Shown here one piece after another: positions 1-5,398 of a stretch of 7,912 nucleotides of DNA. Made by a program: the position numbers and the translations under genes. The stretch spans positions 1 to 7,912 of the forward strand of contig DATDRF010000188.1 in NCBI GenBank assembly GCA_035291905.1, given 5' to 3'. This stretch comes from JACPLA01 sp035291905 (GTDB lineage: Bacteria > Bacteroidota > Ignavibacteria > UBA10030). Below the pieces are notes generated by a model that ran no database searches, was not told where the DNA came from, and saw only the letters and a program-made list of their open reading frames with translations. The number at the start of each line of letters is the position of its first letter. Position 1 is the first letter of the stretch.

Positions 1-220
1 ACTTATTACGAATCACAGTCTTGTTTCCGCTTTCCGTAAGTCATTGCAGGAGTTGAATATACAAAGAGAAACCGAGGGATACAAGAATTTTGGATGGTTT
101 TGTTGAGAAGTGATGGGATTTAACCCTGAGGAAGCGCCTCAAACCATGGAGAAAGCAGTGAAGGCCTTGGCAGTCTCATGGAATCCCAATGAGGCGCGGC
201 CTTTCACGCACCCACAGTCT
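1..220. other. intergenic stretch, no gene recognised
   Basis: No convincing gene is visible. One plus frame stays open from the window edge to a stop at 105-107 (34 codons), but it starts inside a dispersed motif and matches nothing I recognise. Positions 2-16, read on the minus strand, nearly repeat the GTGAT-type motif at 1931-1945 (14 of 15 bases), so a copy of that repeat family sits here in inverted orientation. The rest, up to the first hairpin module near 221, shows no structure I can name. Confidence 0.4.
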
Positions 221-266
221 TGCCCAAGGAGCGGCGTGGAAAGCGCGAGGGGAGATTCGGCCGTAG

Positions 267-287
267 AGTCCGGTCCCTGACCGGACT
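267..287. repeat. hairpin AGTCCGGTC / GACCGGACT
   Basis: Perfect 9-bp stem (267-275 with 279-287) and a CCT loop, directly preceded by GTAG. It recurs at 6095-6114 and in decayed form at 5586-5606. It is a sequence variant of the hairpin at 310-330: the G-C pair at stem position 7 becomes A-T there. Confidence 0.85.
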
Positions 288-309
288 TATTTTGCCTCAT
301 TGGCTCACC

Positions 310-330
310 AGTCCGATCGGGGATCGGACT
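310..330. repeat. hairpin AGTCCGATC / GATCGGACT
   Basis: Perfect 9-bp stem (310-318 with 322-330) and a GGG loop. The same hairpin lies beside the EF-G stop codon (2378-2394) and, split by a 37-nt insertion, in copy B (6138-6195). Confidence 0.85.
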
Positions 331-396
331 CTGCGCCGCTGATATCTGACCACTTCGTCTGGCGTTGGATGTCTGCCGCCTCCTCATGATGACCAG

Positions 397-450
397 ATTC
401 TTCGCCCGCCGGCTCCCGTAGACTCTCATGCAAAACGGCGGGCTCAGAAT
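397..450. repeat. 54-nt two-tier hairpin module, copy 1
   Basis: Outer stem ATTCT (397-401) with AGAAT (446-450), a symmetric TC/TC internal loop, an inner 8-bp stem GCCCGCCG (404-411) with CGGCGGGC (436-443), and a 24-nt loop containing CTCCCGTAGA and ending CAAAA. Two further copies (884-938 and 6653-6707) keep this layout and loop, but with different, still complementary stems. From memory, the outer arms resemble a repeat common in bacterial intergenic DNA that yields spurious CHSE-type peptides. Confidence 0.8.
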
Positions 451-513
451 GACAATTCCTCTCCCCGAGGGAGCGGCGTGGCGAGAGTTCAAGGCTTCGG
501 AGATGTGGCACCG

Positions 514-534
514 CCATCGGTTACAAACCGACGG
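514..534. repeat. hairpin TCGGTT / AACCGA
   Basis: Six-bp stem (517-522 with 526-531), ACA loop, extended by CC/GG across one A-C mismatch. An identical copy is at 6227-6247. Confidence 0.75.
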
Positions 535-556
535 CTCACGATCCTCATGGCAGTGC

Positions 557-575
557 AATCCCGCAGAGCGGGATT
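557..575. repeat. hairpin AATCCCGC / GCGGGATT
   Basis: Perfect 8-bp stem with an AGA loop; identical to 6270-6288. Confidence 0.85.
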
Positions 576-597
576 ATGCCATGTATTTGAGGTCCCC

Positions 598-629
598 TTT
601 CAGCCGTCTGTTTCAACAGATGGCTGAAA
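598..629. repeat. hairpin TTTCAGCC-TCTGTT
   Basis: Left arm TTTCAGCC, a G-T mismatch, then TCTGTT; loop TC; right arm AACAGA then GGCTGAAA. In total 14 pairs with one mismatch, identical to 6310-6341. Confidence 0.85.
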
Positions 630-654
630 ATCCCGGTCGCCGCCTTACTCAGCA

Positions 655-670
655 AACCGTTGAAACGGTT
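655..670. repeat. hairpin AACCGT / ACGGTT
   Basis: Six-bp stem with a TGAA loop, identical to 6366-6381; a variant with AACCG/CGGTT lies at 2286-2301. Confidence 0.75.
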
Positions 671-692
671 GCAGATCTCATGTTTCCTCTAT

Positions 693-747
693 CCCACAGC
701 TACCTGTCCGCCGAAGTGTTTCCTCTACATAGGCGGAAAGCTGTGGG
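693..747. repeat. hairpin CCCACAGCT / AGCTGTGGG with a 35-nt insertion in its loop
   Basis: The 9-nt arms are 693-701 and 739-747. In copy B (6404-6423) the same arms enclose only AA. Here 35 extra bases (703-737) sit between those two A residues. The insert begins CCTGTCCGCC and ends GGCGGA, so it carries its own inverted repeat (TCCGCC 707-712, GGCGGA 732-737). A hairpin at 5725-5774 shares its TCCGCCGAAG end on the minus strand. Confidence 0.8.
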
Positions 748-775
748 TATTCCTCGTTTTCCTCTTTAGCAGCCC

Positions 776-788
776 AGCCCGAAGGGCT
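776..788. repeat. mini-hairpin AGCCC-GAA-GGGCT
   Basis: Five-bp stem with a GAA loop. Related copies are at 2195-2207, 6027-6037 and, with one mismatch, 6452-6464. Confidence 0.65.
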
Positions 789-799
789 TTGTGATTCTA

Positions 800-843
800 G
801 CCGCTCCCTTTCATGCGTCCACACCTCTTGCCGAGGGAGCGGC
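800..843. repeat. inverted repeat GCCGCTCCCT / AGGGAGCGGC
   Basis: Perfect 10-bp arms (800-809 and 834-843) around a 24-nt loop, with CTA/TAG extending the base past one bulged G. In copy B the same arms (6476-6484, 6604-6612) enclose a 94-nt insertion. The right arm belongs to a GAGGGAGCGGCGT motif seen near 467, 831 and 6602. Confidence 0.75.
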
Positions 844-883
844 GTAGATGACCGTAAATCTTCCGCGTCCTCGTGGTGTCCAG

Positions 884-938
884 ATTCTTCACCCACTGAC
901 CCCCCGTAGATTCCCGTTCAAAACAGTGGGTTCAGAAT
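884..938. repeat. 54-nt two-tier hairpin module, copy 2
   Basis: Outer stem ATTCT (884-888) with AGAAT (934-938), TC/TC internal loop, inner stem ACCCACTG (891-898) with CAGTGGGT (924-931), and a 25-nt loop containing CCCCCCGTAGA and ending CAAAA. The layout equals copy 1 (397-450), but the inner stem is different and still fully paired. Confidence 0.8.
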
Positions 939-991
939 GACATTTCCTCTCCTCCTGTAGCCGGGAGATTCGCATTGGGGGGATGAGTTCG

Positions 992-1798
992 CTACATATA
1001 GAATCCAAACACTCGGAGACGGGGTGTAATTCGAAGTGCAGGTGCAGGGAAATGAATGTGGGATAACATGCGGCGCAGAACGACCCAGAACTCCCCTTCC
1101 TCAGGGAGCATCCGGGGAACATCGATATCAAGCGAAAGATAGATTTGGAGCTCCGTGAACTGCTTGTCGTGCCCAATGACAGGAACAAGATCACCTGCTC
1201 TGGCGCCGACGGCAAACCCCAGCCATGAAGGAACGAATCGCCACTCCGAGGGAAGAACCGCTTGAGCGTTCACCACGATCCAGTAGGTTTGATTGCCGTA
1301 GTTGTCGATGAAGGATCGTGCCTTGCTCTGCTCATTTGTGAACTTCCCTTCGCCTACAGGAACGATATTCCAATCTGTCGAGAAGAACCTCGGCACATGG
1401 TTCCAATAGCTCCATTTGAAATTCACGGAACGCAGAGCATCGATCTTATATTGTGCGTAAGGATAGAAGGCACCTGCCACCCCAAACGCATAGTCTTTTA
1501 CGCTAAACCCGTGCGAAGGCGCGTAACCGTCAGTCCATTCCACCGCGAGGGAAACAAAGTTACTCATCAGCGCCCCGTAGAGGAGCGATTTCTCTTTGTC
1601 AAATCCAGTCCATTCAAATCCTCCCGCAAAGAAATCCCCTTCGACCGTTCCGCCAAAAAAATGGGAAATCTTATCGAGGTTCAACGCGTATCGCTCGGGA
1701 GTGTCTTCAAAATGGAATTTCGAATCCTGCTTCCTCCACCAGACATCCCTGACATAGAAATAGCTTCCCACTGCGACCCCCGCGGTAATGGCGCCCAT
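992..1798 (-). CDS. DUF2279-type exported protein (start uncertain)
   Basis: A 268-residue frame from ATG 1798 to TAG 992-994. It resembles the DUF2279 / predicted periplasmic protein family. Visible features are DKISHF (residues 42-47), EWTDG (87-91), GFSVKD (97-102) and small, aromatic-rich segments that fit short membrane or beta segments. The function of this family is unknown, and I assign none. ATG 1798 is probably not the true start: it has no well-spaced Shine-Dalgarno, and the same frame continues upstream for 41 codons with a convincing signal peptide (1799-1921). That extension lacks ATG, GTG or TTG as far as the TAG at 1970-1972. The protein may therefore use an unusual start, or the gene may have lost its start to the repeat array at 1917-1944. 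Without the signal peptide the product would stay in the cytoplasm. It is a single gene, bounded by repeat clusters on both sides. The family call is from motif memory and is moderately sure. Confidence 0.68.
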   Translation of the reverse strand: MGAITAGVAVGSYFYVRDVWWRKQDSKFHFEDTPERYALNLDKISHFFGGTVEGDFFAGGFEWTGFDKEKSLLYGALMSNFVSLAVEWTDGYAPSHGFSVKDYAFGVAGAFYPYAQYKIDALRSVNFKWSYWNHVPRFFSTDWNIVPVGEGKFTNEQSKARSFIDNYGNQTYWIVVNAQAVLPSEWRFVPSWLGFAVGARAGDLVPVIGHDKQFTELQIYLSLDIDVPRMLPEEGEFWVVLRRMLSHIHFPAPALRITPRLRVFGFYM

Positions 1799-1921
1799 GA
1801 CTCCGAGACGGTTGTAGTTGATGGAGGAGGAATCGCGCTGCTGTGAGAAGGAAGATTGAATGAGGATAATGAAGGGGAGGAGTAAGCAGAGACGGCGAGA
1901 AGAAACTCTAAGGAAGGTGAT
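1799..1921 (-). other. in-frame signal-peptide extension without a normal start codon
   Basis: The frame upstream of 1798 reads as a basic n-region (SSRRLC), a hydrophobic core (LLLPFIILI), an SSFS-QQ cleavage-like site and a polar linker (SSSINYNRLGV) that runs smoothly into MGAITAGV. This looks like real coding sequence for the exported protein at 992-1798. No ATG, GTG, TTG or CTG occurs in frame between the TAG at 1970-1972 and 1798; only ATC or ATT codons could initiate. The upstream edge abuts the GTGATNN tandem repeat. Confidence 0.55.
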
Positions 1922-1944
1922 ATGTGATTTGTGATTCGTGATAA
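1917..1944. repeat. four tandem 7-nt repeats GTGATNN
   Basis: GTGAT occurs at 1917, 1924, 1931 and 1938, exactly seven bases apart (GTGATAT, GTGATTT, GTGATTC, GTGATAA). An inverted near-copy lies at 2-16. The array overlaps the first codons of the signal-peptide frame of the gene at 992-1798. Confidence 0.75.
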
Positions 1945-1985
1945 GGAAATGATTTCTTGAGTGCGCCGCCTATTCTTGAATTCAA

Positions 1986-2021
1986 ATCCCCCTTACATCT
2001 CCCTTTGAGAAAGGGGGAGAT
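1986..2021. repeat. C-rich/G-rich hairpin around CCCTTTGAGAAAGGG
   Basis: ATCTCCCTTT (1997-2006), GAG loop, then AAAGGG with two extra G before AGAT (to 2021). A perfect version (CCCCCTTT/AAAGGGGG) is at 5980-5998 and a longer relative at 7759-7790. The stretch CCCCCTTAC preceding it also recurs, nearly complete, before the 5980 copy. Confidence 0.7.
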
Positions 2022-2089
2022 GGATTTAATCCTTCCTTACATATATGCAAACTGATTTCGGGTCCAAGTTCCTAGAACCACAGTTCCCT

Positions 2090-2105
2090 ATCCCCGTCAG
2101 GGGAT
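2090..2105. repeat. hairpin ATCCCC-GTCA-GGGGAT
   Basis: Perfect 6-bp stem with a GTCA loop, in the hairpin cluster between the two minus-strand genes. Confidence 0.65.
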
Positions 2106-2128
2106 TGAGATTCGATATCGGGCTTGTA

Positions 2129-2150
2129 GCCCACGGTTTAAACCGTGGGC
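2129..2150. repeat. 22-nt perfect palindrome GCCCACGGTTT / AAACCGTGGGC
   Basis: Uninterrupted 11-nt arms with no loop. GTAG overlaps its left edge (2126-2129) and CGTAG follows its right end. It is a compensated variant of CCCACGGCT/AGCCGTGGG (2327-2346) and CCCACAGCT/AGCTGTGGG (6404-6423). Confidence 0.85.
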
Positions 2151-2176
2151 GTAGCTGAACCTGCTCAGGAGCGGAA

Positions 2177-2191
2177 CTCCTTCACAAGGAG
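2177..2191. repeat. hairpin CTCCTT-CAC-AAGGAG
   Basis: Perfect 6-bp stem with a CAC loop, directly followed by the AGCCC hairpin at 2195. Both could fold together. Confidence 0.6.
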
Positions 2192-2194
2192 GTC

Positions 2195-2211
2195 AGCCCG
2201 AAGGGCTTTTT
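2195..2211 (+). repeat. AGCCC-GAA-GGGCT hairpin followed by a T-run
   Basis: A five-bp stem (2195-2199 with 2203-2207) followed by five T residues (2207-2211). It is terminator-like on the plus strand, but no plus-strand gene precedes it, and the same hairpin occurs without a T-run elsewhere, so I treat it as a repeat. Confidence 0.55.
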
Positions 2212-2285
2212 CTTATTATAGCCTGCCGTTTTCCGATGATATCGCCGCGCTGAGTGGCGAGAACTCGTGCCGCTCCCCCTTCGGA

Positions 2286-2301
2286 AACCGTTGAAGCGGT
2301 T
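2286..2301. repeat. hairpin AACCG / CGGTT
   Basis: Variant of the AACCGT/ACGGTT hairpin of copies A and B; the loop is TTGAAG. Confidence 0.65.
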
Positions 2302-2326
2302 GGCTGAATTCATTTGTGTTTGTTTC

Positions 2327-2346
2327 CCCACGGCTAAAGCCGTGGG
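2327..2346. repeat. hairpin CCCACGGCT-AA-AGCCGTGGG
   Basis: Perfect 9-bp stem with an AA loop. It differs from the copy B hairpin (6404-6423) at one stem pair, changed on both sides (A-T to G-C). The following GCAATTC is also shared with copy B. Confidence 0.85.
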
Positions 2347-2377
2347 CAATTCTTCGGACGATCCATCACCTAATCAA

Positions 2378-2394
2378 TCCGATCGGGGATCGGA
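2378..2394. repeat. hairpin TCCGATC / GATCGGA next to the EF-G stop
   Basis: Seven-bp stem and GGG loop ending three bases from the TAA of the EF-G-like gene (2397-2399). As RNA it would lie immediately 3' of that reading frame. No T-run follows, so it is not a standard Rho-independent terminator, though it could stabilise the mRNA 3' end. It is the same hairpin as 310-330. Confidence 0.75.
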
Positions 2395-2396
2395 CT

Positions 2397-4505
2397 TTAC
2401 TCAGCTTCCACTTTTCCCTTCTCAGACGCTGCAATCACCTTTTCTGCAAGCTCCCGCGGCAGCTCATCATAGTGCGAGAACTTTGAACGATAAATGCCGC
2501 GCCCCTGGGTCATCGAGCGGAGAATCGTGGAGTACTTGTGCAGCTCAGACATCGGGACCAGGGCTTTGATCTTCTGAAACGGGCCTTCTGTCTCCATCCC
2601 GAGTATCTTTCCACGCCTTCCGGAAATGTCCCCCATGACATCACCCATGTAATCCTCGGGCACAACAACTTCGATTTCACTGATCGGTTCAAGCAAGACA
2701 GGCTTTCCTTCCATGAATCCTTTCTTGAATGCCTGTGAACCCGCTATCTTGAACGAAAGCTCGTCCGAGTCGACCGAATGGTGCGAACCGTCGAAGATCG
2801 TCACCTTCACATCGACCACCTCGTAGCCGGCGAGAATTCCCCTGTTCATGGTCTCGATCACCCCTTTTTCAACGGCGGGGATGAACCTTCCCGGAACCAC
2901 GCCGCCGACTACCGCATCTTCAAATTCGAAGCCGGTGCCATGCGGTTTGGGCTCAAGTTTCAGGTAGACATGACCGAATTGCCCCCTGCCGCCGGATTGC
3001 TTCTTGTGTTTGTATTCCGAAGAGGGTACGGCAGCCCGAATCGTCTCTTTGTACGGAATCCGCGGCTCGACGAGATCGACTTCAACTCCGTATTTCTCCT
3101 TGAGGCGTTTTGTTACTATCAGGAGATGCAGCTCTCCCTGCCCTGAAATGACCGTCTGGCTGAGCTTGCCGTCAACCTGTACCACAAATGTGGGATCTTC
3201 TTCATGCAGCGAGTGAAGGCCGGTACCGATCTTGTCTTCGTCTCCCTTCGATTTCGGGGCAATAGCCATGCGGATAACGGGATCGGGAAAGGGGATCGGC
3301 GGAAAGATCACGGGGAGCACCTTGCTGCTCAGCGTATTGTTGGTGTGCGTGTCTTTGAGCTTCACAACGGTGCCGATATCCCCGGCCTCGAGCTTTGTCA
3401 CTTCCTTCCTCTCTTTTCCGTTCATCAGGAACAACTGCCCCAACCGCTCCGATTTTCCATTGGACTCGTTCGTCAGATCCATCCCCCCGGTGATGGTGCC
3501 AGAATAGACGCGGAAAAACGACAGTTCACCCACATGCTGTTCGGATACCGTCTTGAACACGAACAGAGAGGGCTGCCCCTTGCTCTCGGGCGCGACGGTG
3601 ATTTCCTTCACTCCGTTGACATCCTTGGTAACCACCGCACCGCGATCCAGCGGCGAGGGGGCATACCTGACAACAAAATCGAGCACCGGCGTCAGGCCAA
3701 TGTTGAGACTGGCTGACGTGCAGAAGACCGGGAACAACTTACGCTCATTGATCGCTTTCCGCATTCCCGCGTTCAGTTCCGATTCCTTGAGGGTCCCTTC
3801 TTCGAAGAATTTATTCATGAGCGCTTCATCGGTTTCGGCAATTTTCTCAATGAGCTCTTCGTGAAGAGCTGCAGCTCTTTCCATCAGATCTGTCTGGATG
3901 TCGATCTCGACGAACCTTCCACTTCCATCCCGCTCGTACTTGAGCTGCTTCATGCGCAGCACATCGACAAAGGAATCAAACGCCAGGCCTTCGGTGACGG
4001 GAAACTGCACGATGGCCACATCGTGACTGAAACGGTCCTTTGCCGAAGCAACGGCCTTGTCGAACTCCGCGTTCTCATTGTCAAGTTTGTTGATGACGAT
4101 GATCGTCGGCAGATTTCCCTGTTTCGTGTATTGCCAGACGATTTCAGTCCCAACCTCGACGCCCTCCACCGCCTTCAGCAGGATAACCGCGAGGTCCGAA
4201 ACCCGAAGTGCACTGAGCACCTCCCCCGTAAAATCAGAATATCCCGGAGTGTCCAGGATATTCACTTTTGTTCCCTGCCAATCACAATGGAGCAGAGATG
4301 TGTTGATCGATATTTTCCGCTCCATCTCATCGGGATGGTAGTCTGAGACGGTCGATCCGTCTTCGACCCTTCCAAGGCGGGTCGTCGCTCCGGCAGAGAA
4401 CATCAGCGATTCGCTGAAGGTCGTCTTGCCGGAGCCCCCGTGTCCGATGAGGGCAATGTTGCGGATTTTCTCCGTCGGATATTCTTTGTGTGTTGCATGT
4501 GCCAC
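2397..4505 (-). CDS. fusA: elongation factor G-like translational GTPase
   Basis: This 702-residue protein is full length for EF-G, the GTPase that drives tRNA-mRNA translocation or ribosome recycling. The G-domain shows P-loop GHGGSGKT (21-28), G3 DTPGYSDF (85-92), G4 NKLD (139-142) and G5 SAS (264-266). Domain II (about 290-400), domain III (about 404-480), domain IV with QSGGRGQFGHV (503-513) and SHHSVDSDELSF (574-585), and domain V (about 606-690) follow. The P-loop is GHGGSGKT rather than the AHIDAGKT of canonical EF-G, and the G3 histidine of DTPGH is Tyr89. Both mark the EF-G-like (EF-G2) branch, so the main EF-G may be encoded elsewhere; the symbol is given loosely. The start is GTG 4505, supported by GAGGAG six to seven bases upstream. 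It lies 102 bp downstream of the DUF948 gene, with a hairpin in the gap, and probably belongs to the same transcription unit. Confidence 0.92.
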   Translation of the reverse strand: MAHATHKEYPTEKIRNIALIGHGGSGKTTFSESLMFSAGATTRLGRVEDGSTVSDYHPDEMERKISINTSLLHCDWQGTKVNILDTPGYSDFTGEVLSALRVSDLAVILLKAVEGVEVGTEIVWQYTKQGNLPTIIVINKLDNENAEFDKAVASAKDRFSHDVAIVQFPVTEGLAFDSFVDVLRMKQLKYERDGSGRFVEIDIQTDLMERAAALHEELIEKIAETDEALMNKFFEEGTLKESELNAGMRKAINERKLFPVFCTSASLNIGLTPVLDFVVRYAPSPLDRGAVVTKDVNGVKEITVAPESKGQPSLFVFKTVSEQHVGELSFFRVYSGTITGGMDLTNESNGKSERLGQLFLMNGKERKEVTKLEAGDIGTVVKLKDTHTNNTLSSKVLPVIFPPIPFPDPVIRMAIAPKSKGDEDKIGTGLHSLHEEDPTFVVQVDGKLSQTVISGQGELHLLIVTKRLKEKYGVEVDLVEPRIPYKETIRAAVPSSEYKHKKQSGGRGQFGHVYLKLEPKPHGTGFEFEDAVVGGVVPGRFIPAVEKGVIETMNRGILAGYEVVDVKVTIFDGSHHSVDSDELSFKIAGSQAFKKGFMEGKPVLLEPISEIEVVVPEDYMGDVMGDISGRRGKILGMETEGPFQKIKALVPMSELHKYSTILRSMTQGRGIYRSKFSHYDELPRELAEKVIAASEKGKVEAE

Positions 4506-4571
4506 GGGAAGTTCTCCTCAAGTAAAGGGCCTGCAACAGAAGCGCAGACCCGTCAGGTTCGGGGAAGGGAA

Positions 4572-4595
4572 GTGTCGGGAAGTGGTTCCCGACAC
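4572..4595. repeat. intercistronic hairpin GTGTCGGGAA / TTCCCGACAC
   Basis: Perfect 10-bp stem (4572-4581 with 4586-4595) and a GTGG loop, in the 102-bp gap between the DUF948 and EF-G-like genes. A relative at 5634-5657 shares the inner TCGGGAA/TTCCCGA and differs at the base of the stem by paired changes. With no T-run on the minus strand, it could attenuate or process the transcript rather than simply end it. Confidence 0.75.
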
Positions 4596-4607
4596 CCATG
4601 GGCGGAC

Positions 4608-4997
4608 CTACTGTGCTCTGGCGCCGCCAAAATACGACGCAATGCGGTTGACGAACGAGGAGACCACCGTCGTAAGACGGATGACAGGTTCTTCGAGGCT
4701 GTCCTGAATGCGCTGCTCAAACGCCACGAAATTGTCGGCCGCACTCTTCACGGATTCAAGGGAACCTTTCACGAGGCCGATCTGGTCGTCAATCTTGCCT
4801 GAGACTGATTTCAGCCTTTCGGTGATGACCTGCAGGTTTTCAAAAACCGGCTTTGCTTTCGCCCCGATCTCCGAGAGGTCCTTCTGAAGCAAGGTAAGAA
4901 CATCCTTGAGACGGGCGAGCACAACGATGAGGTAAATACAAAGTGCGGAAGCGCTCAGAAGCGCCACCACCTCGACAACAGAGCGTAAGCTGTCCAC
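4608..4997 (-). CDS. DUF948 membrane-anchored protein
   Basis: A 129-residue protein with one N-terminal transmembrane helix (about residues 8-29, VEVVALLSASALCIYLIVVLA region) followed by a long, mostly helical, heptad-like stretch (about 30-105) and a short tail. This layout is typical of DUF948, the family of Bacillus YtxG, whose molecular role is unknown. The start is GTG 4997, with AAGGA eight bases upstream; the stop is TAG 4608-4610. It follows the YtxH-domain gene by 55 bp, so the two are very likely co-transcribed. The same pairing (ytxG beside ytxH, in a stress-induced operon) is known in Bacillus and supports both family calls. The protein probably acts as an envelope-associated helical scaffold, but that is inference. 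Confidence 0.83.
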   Translation of the reverse strand: MDSLRSVVEVVALLSASALCIYLIVVLARLKDVLTLLQKDLSEIGAKAKPVFENLQVITERLKSVSGKIDDQIGLVKGSLESVKSAADNFVAFEQRIQDSLEEPVIRLTTVVSSFVNRIASYFGGARAQ

Positions 4998-5052
4998 GAG
5001 TGTAGTCCTTTTCGGGGAATGTGATTCCGGAAGGAGGAAACCGTCTGTAACG

Positions 5053-5388
5053 TTACGAGCGGGACGGCTCTGAGCCCGCTTTGCCCCGCGCCTCGGAAAT
5101 GATTCGCTGGGCGTCTGCCTTTAACGACTCGGCCCTTTTCCTCGCATCATCAATGAGCGTATCGGAACGCTGCTTCCCTTCATTGATGATATCAACCGCC
5201 TTCTTGCGTGCCCTGTTGATATACTCCTCTGCCTCATCTGCCATCTCCCCTCCGCGTTGCTTGATGTCCTCGCGGAGCTCTTTCCCTGATTTTGGGGCAT
5301 ACAACAACGCAAGAACGGCACCCACCACACTGCCGGCCAGGAAGCCCATGATCAATCCTTTTGCCATTCCATCGTTTTCTGAAGCCAT
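5053..5388 (-). CDS. YtxH domain-containing protein
   Basis: A 111-residue protein with an N-terminal hydrophobic, glycine-rich segment (about residues 10-31, GLIMGFLAGSVVGAVLALL), the family-typical LLYAPKSGKELRE (28-40), and a charged amphipathic helix to about residue 101. This is the YtxH/general-stress small membrane protein layout; its biochemical role is unknown. The same frame stays open with an ATG at 5424, but ATG 5388 is preferred: GGAGG lies five bases upstream of it, and the extra 12 residues (with DEDIFTED) fit neither a membrane signal nor the family. It is probably the first gene of a unit with the DUF948 gene (55 bp downstream) and perhaps the EF-G-like gene. The upstream region is pyrimidine-rich on the coding strand, then repeat DNA. 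Confidence 0.84.
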   Translation of the reverse strand: MASENDGMAKGLIMGFLAGSVVGAVLALLYAPKSGKELREDIKQRGGEMADEAEEYINRARKKAVDIINEGKQRSDTLIDDARKRAESLKADAQRIISEARGKAGSEPSRS

Positions 5389-5392
5389 TGTG

Positions 5393-5398
5393 TCCTCC
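5393..5398 (-). promoter_or_regulatory. Shine-Dalgarno GGAGGA deciding the YtxH start
   Basis: GGAGGA ends four bases before ATG 5388, a strong match at usable spacing. The ATG at 5424 has no comparable site, so this element sets the start. Confidence 0.75.

Larger units (their letters stand above)
221..955. repeat. mosaic hairpin repeat, copy A
   Basis: This non-coding block is almost entirely built of short inverted repeats: 267-287, 310-330, 397-450, 514-534, 557-575, 598-629, 655-670, 693-747, 776-788, 800-843 and 884-938. It has a direct-orientation homologue, copy B (about 6043-6715), with the modules in the same order. The match runs 221-332 to 6043-6197, then 501-955 to 6214-6715; positions 333-500 have no counterpart in B and carry one extra 54-nt module. 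In the best aligned part (501-701 against 6214-6412) I count 7 substitutions and 2 single-base indels, about 96% identity. Open frames crossing the block are by-products of the repeats and have no protein-like features. It could be a composite of REP/MITE-like elements or a structured RNA locus; no transposase is nearby. Confidence 0.8.

Noticed and set aside
56..84. Minus-strand promoter-like pair TTGTAT / TATATT with 17-nt spacing
   Set aside because: Only a 12-codon frame follows before the window edge and the -35 match is weak.
2..107. End of a plus-strand gene (34 open codons)
   Set aside because: It begins inside a repeat motif and shows no family signature; a chance frame is as likely.
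139..896. Open reading frames on both strands across copy A (for example 139-558 minus, 428-769 plus, 678-896 minus)
   Set aside because: They run through hairpin repeats, have no domain or signal features, and peptides such as CHSEP and GEESGHHE are the known kind of spurious translation of intergenic repeats.
221..955. CRISPR array
   Set aside because: Hairpins differ from one another and are not a single repeat at regular spacing; no cas genes are present.
1262..1846. Plus-strand frame of 194 codons
   Set aside because: Antisense to the DUF2279-type gene; no start signal and no recognisable features.
2195..2211. Plus-strand terminator
   Set aside because: No plus-strand transcript is expected here, and the same mini-hairpin occurs elsewhere without a T-run.
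2267..2569. Plus-strand frame of 100 codons
   Set aside because: Its first half is hairpin repeat and its second half is antisense to the well-supported end of the EF-G-like gene.
3204..4346. Long plus-strand frames (3204-3716, 3861-4346 and others)
   Set aside because: They are antisense shadows of the EF-G-like gene, whose G motifs and domain order leave no doubt about the coding strand.
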